Source of the DNA: Gammaproteobacteria bacterium
Lineage (GTDB): Bacteria; Pseudomonadota; Gammaproteobacteria; J113
Assembly: GCA_003694425.1 (NCBI GenBank)
Contig: RFJX01000278.1
Span: 1-6,758 of the forward strand
Length of the DNA stretch: 6,758 nucleotides
Reading direction: 5' to 3'
Shown here: positions 1 to 5,220 of the stretch, piece by piece
Layout of the letters: every line of letters starts with the position of its first letter
Numbering within the stretch: position 1 is the first letter of the stretch
Made by a program: the position numbers and the translations under genes
The notes under the pieces: generated by a model
The model's database searches: none
What the model saw: only the letters and a program-made list of their open reading frames with translations
Told to the model about the DNA's origin: nothing

Positions 1-88
1 CATTGCGCTCGCGCGGCGTCAGGCCCCGGCCGGTCAGATAGTCCAGGGCGAGCGACTCGGCCCATTCGCCGCGTGCCCTGGCAACCAT
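1..88 (-). CDS. yraN: YraN family (UPF0102) protein, N-terminal 29 codons only
   Basis: Only the start of this gene is in the window; it runs off the left edge. The visible protein begins MVARARGEWAES and continues with ALDYLTGRGL and a final N29. Seen: the spaced pattern G7-E8-x-A10-E11 followed by A14, Y17-L18, G22-L23 and N29 matches the N-terminal signature of the YraN/UPF0102 family. Known: this family has a restriction-endonuclease-like fold and is a predicted nuclease linked to DNA repair or uptake, without a firmly settled function. The ATG (88-86) shares its A with the TGA stop of lpoA (90-88), so the two genes are almost certainly co-transcribed and translationally coupled. The pairing lpoA-yraN is also found in E. 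coli (yraM-yraN). The catalytic residues of the family lie further downstream and cannot be checked here. Confidence 0.85.
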   Translation of the reverse strand, partial: MVARARGEWAESLALDYLTGRGLTPRERN

Positions 89-1944
89 CAGCGTTGCGGC
101 TGGTCCAGCAGCACCGGCTCGCCCTCCTCCAGCCGGGCCCAGCTCAGCAGGCGGTGGATGCGGCCGCCCTCGTCCATGTACAGCATCCCGGTCTGGCCCT
201 CGAACCGGGCCGTTGCGGAGACGTGCAGCCGGCCCAGTCGGGGCAGGAGACGGAAGGCGTCGATCCCCAGGGCGAACAGACGCCCCTGGCTCAGGGCGCG
301 GCGGGGCCAGGCATTGCTGATCAGGGCATACAGGGTCCGGTCACGGCTGCGGGGATCGATCAGCCAGGGCATGTCACCGAAGATCACCCCTTCCAGGTCC
401 CGTGCCGCCTCGCTGTCCATCCCCGGCCGGAAGAGGTGGGAGGTCGCGTAGACGGGAAGGTCCTCGGCATGATGGAAGCGCAGCTGGGGGATCAGCTGAC
501 GGGCGGGTATGTGGCGGGCTGCGAGGAAGACGAAATCGGCATCCTGGCGCCGGCGTGGCTCGAAGTGGAGCCTTTCGCCGATCAGACGTTGCAGTGCGGC
601 GCGTCTGTGTTCGGCCTCATCGATCCCCAGCAGGGCCTTGACCGGCGGGCCGAGGTCGCGCTGTTCCGGGTCGTAGGCACGGAAATCGACCAGCTCGCCA
701 CCCAGCTCCACCAGCCGTCCCCGGAAGGCCTGCAGGACCCGTTGCCCCCACTCCCCCTCGGGCACCAGTACCAGACCGCGCAGGTGACCGTCGAACCAGG
801 CCCGCTCCGCGGCCTGTGCCGCCTCGTCCTCCGGCACCAGACCGAACTGGGCCAGGCGCAGCGGCTGGTCACGGCGCCCGGAGGCGGCGCCGGGGACCTG
901 GTTCAGGGCCAGGGTGAGCAGCGGGAGCTGCTCCAGTCCCGCCAGCCTTTCCACTTCCTCCTTGGCGAGGGGGCCGACCACGGCGTCGGCGCCGTCGGCC
1001 GCCGCCTGCTGGTAGGCGTCGACCGCGCCCCGGGTCGTGGTGTCGTAGAAGCGCATCACCGGCCGCTCCCCCTCCGGTGCCTCGAACCAGGCCATGACCA
1101 TCCCGTCGCGAATGGCCTGTGCGGCGGTAGCCAGCCGTCCGCTCAGGGGCAGCAGCACCGCCAGCTGTGCGACCTGGATGTCCAGCGCCTGTACCATCTG
1201 CTCCAGCTGGGGGAGGATGGTCTCTGCGGCCGGATGGCCCGGATGGCGGCTGCTCCAGTCGGCCAGGGCCTGCCGCAGCCTCAGGGCGCTGCCCGATTCG
1301 CGCCGGGCCAGGACCGACAGCTCGATCCAGCCGTCGAGGACCGGATCGGGGTCCGGACGCAACCCTTCCAGGACCTGGGAATTGTAACGGTTGAGCGCCT
1401 CCCAGACGGCCAGGCGGTTGGCCTGCTGCTCCTCCGGTCCCAGCAACGCATCGAGCCGCACCCTTGCCCGGGCCGCCTCCAGGCCGTTGCCGGAGGCCTC
1501 GAAGCTGCGGGCCTGCAGTCGGTAGAGGTCCGGCAGCAGGCGCGAAGGCAGCAGCTGCGGGTCGATCCCGGCCAGCAGGGTGGCCACCTTCCCCGGCTGC
1601 TGGCGCTGCTGCGCCAGCATGGCCTGGAGCAGGGCCTGCCAGGCCTGCAGCACCGGGACCTTGGTCCGGATCTCGTCGAGCAGCACCCCGGCCGCACCGG
1701 TGTCGCCGGAACGCAGGAGGGCCTCGGCCGCGAACAGCCGGTATCTCGTGGCGGCCTCCCCGCTACTGCCGCGTGCCAGCTCGAGGAAGTCCCGGGCGGC
1801 GCCGGCGAAGTCGCCACTCTCGAGGCGCCGGGCGGCCAGCTCCTCGGCGCTCGGTCCCGCGGGCGGCGGTTTCACCGCCGGGGCACAGGCGGCAAGCAGC
1901 AGGGCCAGGAGGATCAGCAGCGGGATCAGCAGGCGGCGGGGCAT
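88..1944 (-). CDS. lpoA: Penicillin-binding protein activator LpoA (outer-membrane lipoprotein)
   Basis: LpoA is anchored in the inner leaflet of the outer membrane and spans the periplasm to stimulate PBP1A, the bifunctional peptidoglycan synthase. From the start used here the protein has 618 residues (E. coli about 678). Residues 1-20 form a lipoprotein signal: MPRR, a leucine-rich core, and lipobox LAAC with lipidated Cys20; Ala follows at +2, consistent with outer-membrane sorting. Residues about 21-250 are helical and TPR-like. Residues about 258-618 form the periplasmic-binding-protein-like LppC domain, with LAVLLPLSGRLA near 260-272, DLPVYATSHLF near 495-505 and RLFALGIDAF near 555-564, all close to E. 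coli LpoA. An in-frame upstream ATG at 1980 would add MSLTSAPTFPHI before the signal peptide. I prefer 1944 because the signal peptide then starts normally, although neither ATG has a clear Shine-Dalgarno. A promoter at 1987-2015 predicts a transcript start near 1980, so use of the upstream ATG would mean leaderless translation. yraN follows with a one-base overlap. Confidence 0.93.
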   Translation of the reverse strand: MPRRLLIPLLILLALLLAACAPAVKPPPAGPSAEELAARRLESGDFAGAARDFLELARGSSGEAATRYRLFAAEALLRSGDTGAAGVLLDEIRTKVPVLQAWQALLQAMLAQQRQQPGKVATLLAGIDPQLLPSRLLPDLYRLQARSFEASGNGLEAARARVRLDALLGPEEQQANRLAVWEALNRYNSQVLEGLRPDPDPVLDGWIELSVLARRESGSALRLRQALADWSSRHPGHPAAETILPQLEQMVQALDIQVAQLAVLLPLSGRLATAAQAIRDGMVMAWFEAPEGERPVMRFYDTTTRGAVDAYQQAAADGADAVVGPLAKEEVERLAGLEQLPLLTLALNQVPGAASGRRDQPLRLAQFGLVPEDEAAQAAERAWFDGHLRGLVLVPEGEWGQRVLQAFRGRLVELGGELVDFRAYDPEQRDLGPPVKALLGIDEAEHRRAALQRLIGERLHFEPRRRQDADFVFLAARHIPARQLIPQLRFHHAEDLPVYATSHLFRPGMDSEAARDLEGVIFGDMPWLIDPRSRDRTLYALISNAWPRRALSQGRLFALGIDAFRLLPRLGRLHVSATARFEGQTGMLYMDEGGRIHRLLSWARLEEGEPVLLDQPQR

Positions 1945-1947
1945 AAT
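1942..1947 (+). promoter_or_regulatory. Possible -10 element for rsmI
   Basis: CATAAT matches the sigma-70 -10 consensus at five of six positions and would start transcription near 1953-1954, about 12 bases before the rsmI ribosome binding site. No convincing -35 hexamer lies 16-18 bases upstream and there is no TG extension, so this is a weak call. It overlaps the proposed lpoA start codon on the other strand. Confidence 0.25.
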
Positions 1948-1965
1948 GTGCGGGAACGTGGGCGC

Positions 1966-1973
1966 GGAGGTGA
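1966..1973 (+). promoter_or_regulatory. Strong Shine-Dalgarno that fixes the rsmI start
   Basis: GGAGGTGA is complementary to the 3' end of 16S rRNA and ends five bases before the ATG at 1979. The same open frame extends upstream to an ATG at 1580, but that stretch is antisense to lpoA. This site shows that rsmI begins at 1979. Confidence 0.8.
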
Positions 1974-1978
1974 GTGAC

Positions 1979-2842
1979 ATGGCGGAAGTATCCGGAGGGG
2001 ATGCCGGGGTGTCAATCGAGCGGGGTACCCTCTATCTGGTGGCCACGCCGATCGGCAATCTGGGTGATTTCTCGCCCCGGGCGCGCCAGGTCCTGGCTGC
2101 GGTCGACCGGGTCCTGGCGGAGGACACCCGCGTCTCGCGACGGCTGTTGAGCCATTTCGGCATCACCACCCCGCTGCTCGCCTGTCACGAACACAACGAG
2201 GAGCGGCTGGTCCCGGAACTGATCCGGCAGTTGCGCGAGGGGGCCTCGCTGGCGCTCATACCGGATGCCGGCATGCCTCTGGTCAGCGACCCGGGCTACC
2301 GGCTGGTACGCGCCGCCCACCAGTCCGGAGTCCCGGTCCGGGTCGTGCCCGGCCCAAGTGCGCCACTCGCCGCGCTGGCCGGATCCGGCCTGCCTACCGA
2401 TCGCTTCACCTTCGAGGGTTTCCTGCCCGCGCGCCATGGCCCGCGCCTCCGGCGTCTGCAGGCCCTGGCCGGAGAGCCACGAACCCTGATCCTGCTCGAG
2501 ACGGGCAGACGCCTGGCCGACGCGCTGGAGGACCTGGTCCGCGCCTTCGGCCCGCAACGGGAGGTCTGCCTCGCCCGGGAGCTGACCAAGGTGCACGAGA
2601 CCTTCATCCTTTCGACCTCCGCGGAGCTGTCGCGGAGGGTCCGGGAGGAGCCGGAGCAGCAGCGGGGCGAGGTGGTGCTGGTCGTGGCCGGCGCCCCGGA
2701 GGAGACGGGAGATGAGGGGCGTGCCCGGGAGGCCCTGGCCCTGGCCCTCGAGCACCTGCCGGCCTCCAGGGCCGCGGCCCTGGTGAGCCGGCTCACCGGC
2801 ATCCCCCGCTCCCGCATCTACGGCTGGATCCAGGGTGACTGA
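1979..2842 (+). CDS. rsmI: 16S rRNA (cytidine(1402)-2'-O)-methyltransferase RsmI
   Basis: RsmI uses S-adenosylmethionine to methylate the ribose 2'-OH of C1402 in the decoding centre of 16S rRNA. The product has 287 residues, close to the 286 of E. coli. Seen in order: GTLYLVATPIGNLGD (16-30), the entry motif of the tetrapyrrole-methylase-like fold; AEDTR (47-51); HEHNEERL (70-77); PDAGMPLVSDPGY (95-107); VPGPSAPLAAL (123-133); GLPTDRFTFEGFLP (137-150); LARELTKVHET (198-208); and a C-terminal helical part ending GIPRSRIYGW (274-283). Two conserved spots differ from the usual sequence: PDAGMP replaces SDAGTP, and LETGRRL replaces the usual ES-(P/T)-HRL. The start is set by GGAGGTGA at 1966-1973. 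The gene is divergent from lpoA, as in E. coli (yraL/yraM), and is followed by rnpB. RsmH, which methylates the base of the same C1402, is encoded about 1.4 kb downstream. Confidence 0.96.
   Translation: MAEVSGGDAGVSIERGTLYLVATPIGNLGDFSPRARQVLAAVDRVLAEDTRVSRRLLSHFGITTPLLACHEHNEERLVPELIRQLREGASLALIPDAGMPLVSDPGYRLVRAAHQSGVPVRVVPGPSAPLAALAGSGLPTDRFTFEGFLPARHGPRLRRLQALAGEPRTLILLETGRRLADALEDLVRAFGPQREVCLARELTKVHETFILSTSAELSRRVREEPEQQRGEVVLVVAGAPEETGDEGRAREALALALEHLPASRAAALVSRLTGIPRSRIYGWIQGD
1987..2015 (-). promoter_or_regulatory. Sigma-70 promoter for lpoA-yraN, inside the rsmI coding region
   Basis: Read on the minus strand, a perfect -35 TTGACA (2015-2010) is followed by exactly 17 bases and then GATACT (1992-1987), a four-of-six match to the -10 consensus. 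The predicted transcription start is about 1980, which gives a leader of about 36 bases to the lpoA ATG at 1944, or a leaderless message if the ATG at 1980 is used. The element occupies roughly codons 3-13 of rsmI. The assignment is from sequence alone. Confidence 0.55.
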
Positions 2843-2863
2843 GTGGGTACTCACTCTTGTTCT
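2841..2863 (+). terminator. Weak stem-loop at the rsmI stop codon
   Basis: GAGTG (2841-2845) can pair with CACTC (2852-2856) over a six-base loop, followed by the T-rich TTGTTCT. The stem has only five pairs and begins inside the stop codon, so it may at most attenuate transcription between rsmI and rnpB. Confidence 0.25.
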
Positions 2864-2884
2864 GCCAGGAACCGGCCCCGGCCA

Positions 2885-2913
2885 TGTTGGTCTCATGTGA
2901 ATGCGAGTATGAT
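2885..2913 (+). promoter_or_regulatory. Promoter of rnpB
   Basis: TATGAT (2908-2913) matches the -10 consensus at five of six positions and would start transcription near 2920-2923, exactly at the inferred mature 5' end of RNase P RNA. In E. coli the rnpB transcript likewise starts at the mature 5' end. The -35 is less clear: TGTTGG at 2885-2890 gives a 17-base spacer, TTGGTC at 2887-2892 a 15-base spacer. Confidence 0.55.
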
Positions 2914-2922
2914 CGCAACGAG

Positions 2923-3304
2923 GAAGCCGGCCGGGTGGCCGCCGTGGTCCCCTCGGGGGCCGCGGAGGAAAGTCCGGGCTCCACAGGACAGGGTGCCAGG
3001 TAACACCTGGGGGGCGTGAGCCTACGGAAAGTGCCACAGAAAACAGACCGCCTACCCCGCCGCGAGGCGGGCGGCAAGGGTGAAAAGGTGCGGTAAGAGC
3101 GCACCGCGCCGGCCAACGCCGGTGGCAGGGTAAACCCCACCCGGAGCAAGACCAAATAGGGGAACGAGCCGTCAGGCGCCGCGTGGTCCGCGCGGGTTCC
3201 CGGGTAGGTCGCAACAGGCCCATGGCGACATGGGTCGCAGATGAATGGTCACCGCCCTCCCTCCGGGGAGGGTACAGAACCCGGCTTACAGGCCGGCTTC
3301 CTCC
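2923..3304 (+). ncRNA. rnpB: RNase P RNA, bacterial type A
   Basis: This is the catalytic RNA of ribonuclease P, which removes 5' leaders from pre-tRNAs together with the RnpA protein. Seen: the P1 helix closes the molecule (2923-2932 pairs perfectly with 3291-3300, ten pairs); conserved region I reads GAGGAAAGTCCGGGCTCC and is followed by GGGTGCCAGGTAAC; then GGTGCGGTAAGAGCGCACCG; GGAGCAAGACCAAATAGGGG; CCCGGGTAGG, carrying the L15 loop GGU that pairs with tRNA CCA; and the 3' universal block ACAGAACCCGGCTTA. Two helices end in GCGA tetraloops: one at 3056-3071, in the P12 position, and P18 at 3219-3234. These match the type A architecture of E. coli M1 RNA, and the length of about 382 nt is close to its 377. 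The 5' end follows from P1 and the -10 spacing. The 3' end is placed four bases after P1 by analogy with E. coli and may be off by a few bases. No gene overlaps it. Confidence 0.97.
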
Positions 3305-3428
3305 TCCTTCCCGTGGCCAGGCCCGGGGAAAAGGGTCTGTCCGGATCCGGCAAGGCGCATTCCCGCAACTCCCTCGGTCAAAGGCGAATGGCGCGGCTTT
3401 CGACGCATGCCGGACCGCCCCGCATCAC

Positions 3429-3442
3429 CCTCCGCGCGGAGG
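3429..3442. repeat. Perfect 14-bp palindrome
   Basis: CCTCCGCGCGGAGG is identical to its reverse complement. As RNA it would fold as CCTCC-GCGC-GGAGG. No T-run follows. It could be a protein site or part of a structured RNA. Confidence 0.6.
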
Positions 3443-3470
3443 TCTGCCCGGATACAGGAAACTGGTGGCA

Positions 3471-3512
3471 GGGTGGTCTTGTGGTTGCCGGGACTCCGGC
3501 GCTCTCCCACCC
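3471..3512. repeat. Nested stem-loop in the rnpB-mraZ spacer
   Basis: An outer stem GGGTGG (3471-3476) with CCACCC (3507-3512) encloses the inner hairpin GCCGG-gact-CCGGC (3487-3500). A pyrimidine-rich tract (3521-3532) starts eight bases after the outer stem, which is too far away and too C-rich for a standard intrinsic terminator, though it could mark an imperfect rnpB termination region. Confidence 0.45.
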
Positions 3513-3526
3513 GGGGCCCGCTTCTT

Positions 3527-3565
3527 CCTTCCGGGATTGGCCGGAACCATACCGGAATCGGAAGG
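3527..3565. repeat. Long hairpin with two bulges
   Basis: CCTTCC (3527-3532), GATT (3535-3538) and CCGG (3541-3544) pair with CCGG (3552-3555), AATC (3556-3559) and GGAAGG (3560-3565). That makes 14 base pairs, a loop AACCATA, and two GG bulges on the 5' side. No T-run follows on either strand, so it is not a standard terminator. It marks the border between the GC-rich spacer and the AT-rich promoter region. Confidence 0.55.
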
Positions 3566-3579
3566 TCAGCCTGTCAAAG

Positions 3580-3596
3580 TTAATGTTCAACATTAA
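3580..3596. promoter_or_regulatory. Perfect 17-bp palindrome, candidate operator
   Basis: TTAATGTTCAACATTAA has two perfectly complementary 8-base arms around a single C. It sits in the most AT-rich part of the window (32% GC over 3571-3630), about 115 bp upstream of the dcw -35 element. The size and symmetry suit a dimeric helix-turn-helix regulator, for example of the MarR or TetR type. Which protein binds is unknown, and no regulator gene lies in the window. Confidence 0.5.
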
Positions 3597-3615
3597 GTAC
3601 GAATTGCATCGACAT

Positions 3616-3627
3616 GATTAGTTAATC
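3616..3627. promoter_or_regulatory. Second AT-rich dyad, GATTA-gt-TAATC
   Basis: Perfect 5-base arms around GT, centred about 33 bp after the centre of the 17-bp palindrome, roughly three helical turns. The sequences share TTAAT but are not copies of each other. It may be a second protein site or chance in an AT-rich stretch. Confidence 0.3.
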
Positions 3628-3673
3628 CTTCTGTTGGAAGTGGTCTGGTCAGCCCTGCAAACGGTGGCGTAAG

Positions 3674-3691
3674 TTACTGTTCGGAAAGTAA
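3674..3691. promoter_or_regulatory. Imperfect dyad just upstream of the dcw promoter
   Basis: TTACT (3674-3678) and AGTAA (3687-3691) form an inverted repeat around eight bases, ending 19 bases before the -35 hexamer. This is a suitable place for an activator or an UP-type contact. It does not fit the LexA pattern. Confidence 0.3.
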
Positions 3692-3710
3692 GAATTGCCC
3701 CCGGATTTCC

Positions 3711-3740
3711 TTGACTTTTGCGTGGGTCACTCCCTATAGT
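3711..3740 (+). promoter_or_regulatory. Main promoter of the mraZ-rsmH-ftsL-ftsI cluster
   Basis: TTGACT (3711-3716) and TATAGT (3735-3740) each match the sigma-70 consensus at five of six positions and are separated by 18 bases. The predicted start is about 3747, giving a leader of roughly 52 bases to mraZ. It corresponds in position to Pmra of E. coli, which drives the first genes of the dcw cluster. A GTGGG motif (3722-3726) lies within the spacer. Confidence 0.85.
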
Positions 3741-3748
3741 TCTGCAAT

Positions 3749-3774
3749 GTGGGACAAAGTGGGTAAATGTGGAT
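3749..3774 (+). promoter_or_regulatory. MraZ operator: three GTGG boxes in 10-bp phase
   Basis: GTGGG at 3749, GTGGG at 3759 and GTGGA at 3769 start exactly 10 bp apart. Read as TGGGN with five-base spacers (TGGGA, TGGGT, TGGAT), this is the direct-repeat pattern known to be bound by MraZ in E. coli and other bacteria. The boxes cover positions about +2 to +28 of the predicted transcript, so bound MraZ would block initiation and repress its own cluster. The third box departs from consensus at one base. Confidence 0.82.
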
Positions 3775-3798
3775 CACGCGGGGGACGGCAGGGGGATC

Positions 3799-4257
3799 AT
3801 GTTCCGGGGCTTCAGCACACTTTCCCTTGATGCCAAGGGGCGCATGGCCATCCCCAGCCGCTATCGTGAGCGGCTGGCGGAGCAGTGCGGCAATGCCCTG
3901 GTGCTGACGCTCAACCCGCTGGACCACTGTCTGTGGCTCTACCCGCTGCCCGACTGGGAGCTGATCGAGACCAAGCTCTCCGCCCTGTCGGACTTCAATC
4001 GGCAGAGCAGGCGTACCAAGCAGATGATGCGCGGCTACGCCACCGACTGTGAGCTGGACGGGCACGGCCGGATCCTCCTGCCCCAGCAGTTGCGGGACTA
4101 TGCCGGGATCACCAAGCAGGTGGTGGTGCTGGGACAGGGGAACAAATTCGAGATCTGGGATGAGGCGAACTGGAATCGACAGCGTGACGAATGGCTGCAG
4201 CAGGTGGGGGCGGATTCCGCCGAGGCCCCGGAGCCGCTGCGCGGCCTCTCCCTGTGA
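3799..4257 (+). CDS. mraZ: Transcriptional regulator MraZ
   Basis: MraZ is a DNA-binding protein of the SpoVT/AbrB-like fold that forms ring-shaped oligomers and represses the dcw cluster from repeats in its own promoter. The protein has 152 residues, the same as in E. coli. Seen: MFRGFSTLSLDAKGRMAIPS at the N-terminus, two DxxxR motifs (D11-R15 DAKGR and D87-R91 DGHGR), one per domain, CLWLYPLPDWE around 44-54 and NKFEIWDEANW around 115-125. The C-terminus ends RGLSL, like the LQDLSL of E. coli. An in-frame ATG further upstream (3718) is rejected because it lies between the -35 and -10; the ATG at 3799 follows AGGGGG (3790-3795) and gives the conserved MFRG start. Three MraZ boxes sit just upstream. 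rsmH follows after nine bases. Confidence 0.98.
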   Translation: MFRGFSTLSLDAKGRMAIPSRYRERLAEQCGNALVLTLNPLDHCLWLYPLPDWELIETKLSALSDFNRQSRRTKQMMRGYATDCELDGHGRILLPQQLRDYAGITKQVVVLGQGNKFEIWDEANWNRQRDEWLQQVGADSAEAPEPLRGLSL

Positions 4258-4266
4258 GCCGGGTCG

Positions 4267-5220
4267 ATGAATGCAGAGCTGGAGCAGGATGCGCATGAGC
4301 ATCTTCCGGTCATGCCGGAGGAGGTCTGTGAGGCCTTGAAGATCATCCCTGACGGCGTCTATATCGACGGCACCTTCGGCCGCGGCGGCCACGCACGCCG
4401 GATCCTCGATCGCCTGGGACCGCAGGGGCGACTGCTGGCGCTGGACCGCGATCCGGAGGCGGTGGCGGCCGGCCGCAGGCTGCAGGAGCAGGACCCCAGA
4501 CTGCAGATGCATCACGCCACCTTCGACCAGATGGAGCGCATCGCCCGCCGCGCCGGGGTGCTGGGGGCGGTCGCCGGCATCCTGCTGGACCTGGGTATCT
4601 CCTCGCCACAACTCGATCAGGGGGAGCGCGGGTTCAGCTTCAGCCGTGAAGGCCCGCTCGACATGCGCATGGACCCCGGCAGCGGAGAACCGGCCGCGGC
4701 GTGGCTGCGCCGGGCCTCGCGGGAGGAGATGGCGCGCGTCTTCCACGACTATGGCGAGGAGCGTTATGCCCGGCGGATCGCGCGGGCCATCGAGCGGGAG
4801 CGGCGCGTCGCCCCGATCGAGACCACCACCCGGCTGGCGGAGGTGATCGCGGCCGCCCACCCGCGCTGGCCGCGTGACCAGCATCCGGCCACCCGCTGCT
4901 TCCAGGCCATCCGCATCCACATCAACCGCGAGCTGGAGCTGCTGGAGGCGGCCCTGGCACAGGCCTGCGACCTGCTGGGCGCCGGAGGCCGGCTGGCCGT
5001 GATCAGCTTCCATTCTCTGGAGGACCGCCTGGTCAAGCGGTTCATGCGGGAACAGGCGGTGGGGGCCTCTCTGCCCCCGGACCTGCCGGTGCCGGCGGGT
5101 CACTACCGGCCACGGCTGCGCATCATCGGCCGTCCGCTGCGGCCGGGAGAGCAGGAGCTGGCACGCAACCGCAGGGCGCGCAGCGCCATCCTCAGGGTGG
5201 CCGAAAGGGTGGCGGCATGA
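4267..5220 (+). CDS. rsmH: 16S rRNA (cytosine(1402)-N(4))-methyltransferase RsmH
   Basis: RsmH (formerly MraW) transfers a methyl group from S-adenosylmethionine to N4 of C1402 in 16S rRNA; with RsmI it makes the doubly modified m4Cm at the P-site. The protein has 317 residues (E. coli 313). Seen: HLPVMPEEV (12-20); SAM-binding loop DGTFGRGGH (34-42); LALDRDP (57-63); ILLDLGISSPQLD (105-117); RGFSF (121-125); GPLDMRMD (129-136); GEERYARRIA (163-172); HPATRCFQAIRIHINREL (206-223); VISFHSLEDR (245-254); and a basic C-terminal RARSAILRVAE (303-313). All family blocks are present. The only suitable start is ATG 4267; its Shine-Dalgarno is poor, so translation may depend on reinitiation from mraZ nine bases upstream. 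The stop overlaps the ftsL start (ATGA). Confidence 0.98.
   Translation: MNAELEQDAHEHLPVMPEEVCEALKIIPDGVYIDGTFGRGGHARRILDRLGPQGRLLALDRDPEAVAAGRRLQEQDPRLQMHHATFDQMERIARRAGVLGAVAGILLDLGISSPQLDQGERGFSFSREGPLDMRMDPGSGEPAAAWLRRASREEMARVFHDYGEERYARRIARAIERERRVAPIETTTRLAEVIAAAHPRWPRDQHPATRCFQAIRIHINRELELLEAALAQACDLLGAGGRLAVISFHSLEDRLVKRFMREQAVGASLPPDLPVPAGHYRPRLRIIGRPLRPGEQELARNRRARSAILRVAERVAA

Larger units (their letters stand above)
3305..3570. other. GC-rich non-coding stretch downstream of rnpB with several stem-loops
   Basis: I find no believable gene here: the open frames in this stretch either run back into rnpB or lack family resemblance. It holds the palindrome CCGGATCCGG (3341-3350), a stem-loop at 3355-3394 (GCGCATTC against GAATG-g-CGC), a perfect 14-bp palindrome (3429-3442), a nested stem-loop (3471-3512) and a long hairpin (3527-3565). 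No classical hairpin plus T-run follows rnpB, so the end of the rnpB transcript is unclear. It could be an rnpB trailer, an unrecognised small RNA, or untranscribed spacer. Hairpins arise easily by chance at this GC content. Confidence 0.5.

Noticed and set aside
73..1977. 634-codon open frame on the plus strand
   Set aside because: It is antisense to lpoA almost end to end, has a composition rich in Gln, Gly and Leu typical of a GC-rich shadow frame, and resembles no family.
1580..1978. N-terminal extension of RsmI from an upstream ATG
   Set aside because: The extension is antisense to lpoA and low in family resemblance, whereas the ATG at 1979 has an ideal ribosome site and gives the normal protein length.
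2012..3223. 403-codon open frame on the minus strand
   Set aside because: It runs antisense through rsmI and into the strongly conserved rnpB, so it cannot be a real protein gene.
3341..3350. CCGGATCCGG as an rnpB terminator
   Set aside because: It is a short palindrome without a loop and is followed by CAAGG, not a T-run.
3183..3621. Three overlapping small open frames (about 110-140 codons) in the rnpB-mraZ spacer
   Set aside because: All begin inside the 3' part of rnpB, lack convincing ribosome sites, and encode Arg/Pro/Gly-rich sequence with no family resemblance.
3674..3691. Possible LexA (SOS) box
   Set aside because: CTGT occurs at 3677-3680, but the required ACAG eight bases later is absent (TAAG instead).
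3305..3720. tRNA, 4.5S or 6S RNA gene in the spacer
   Set aside because: No TTCGA-type T-loop with matching acceptor stem, no 4.5S core sequence and no 6S-like bubble were seen.
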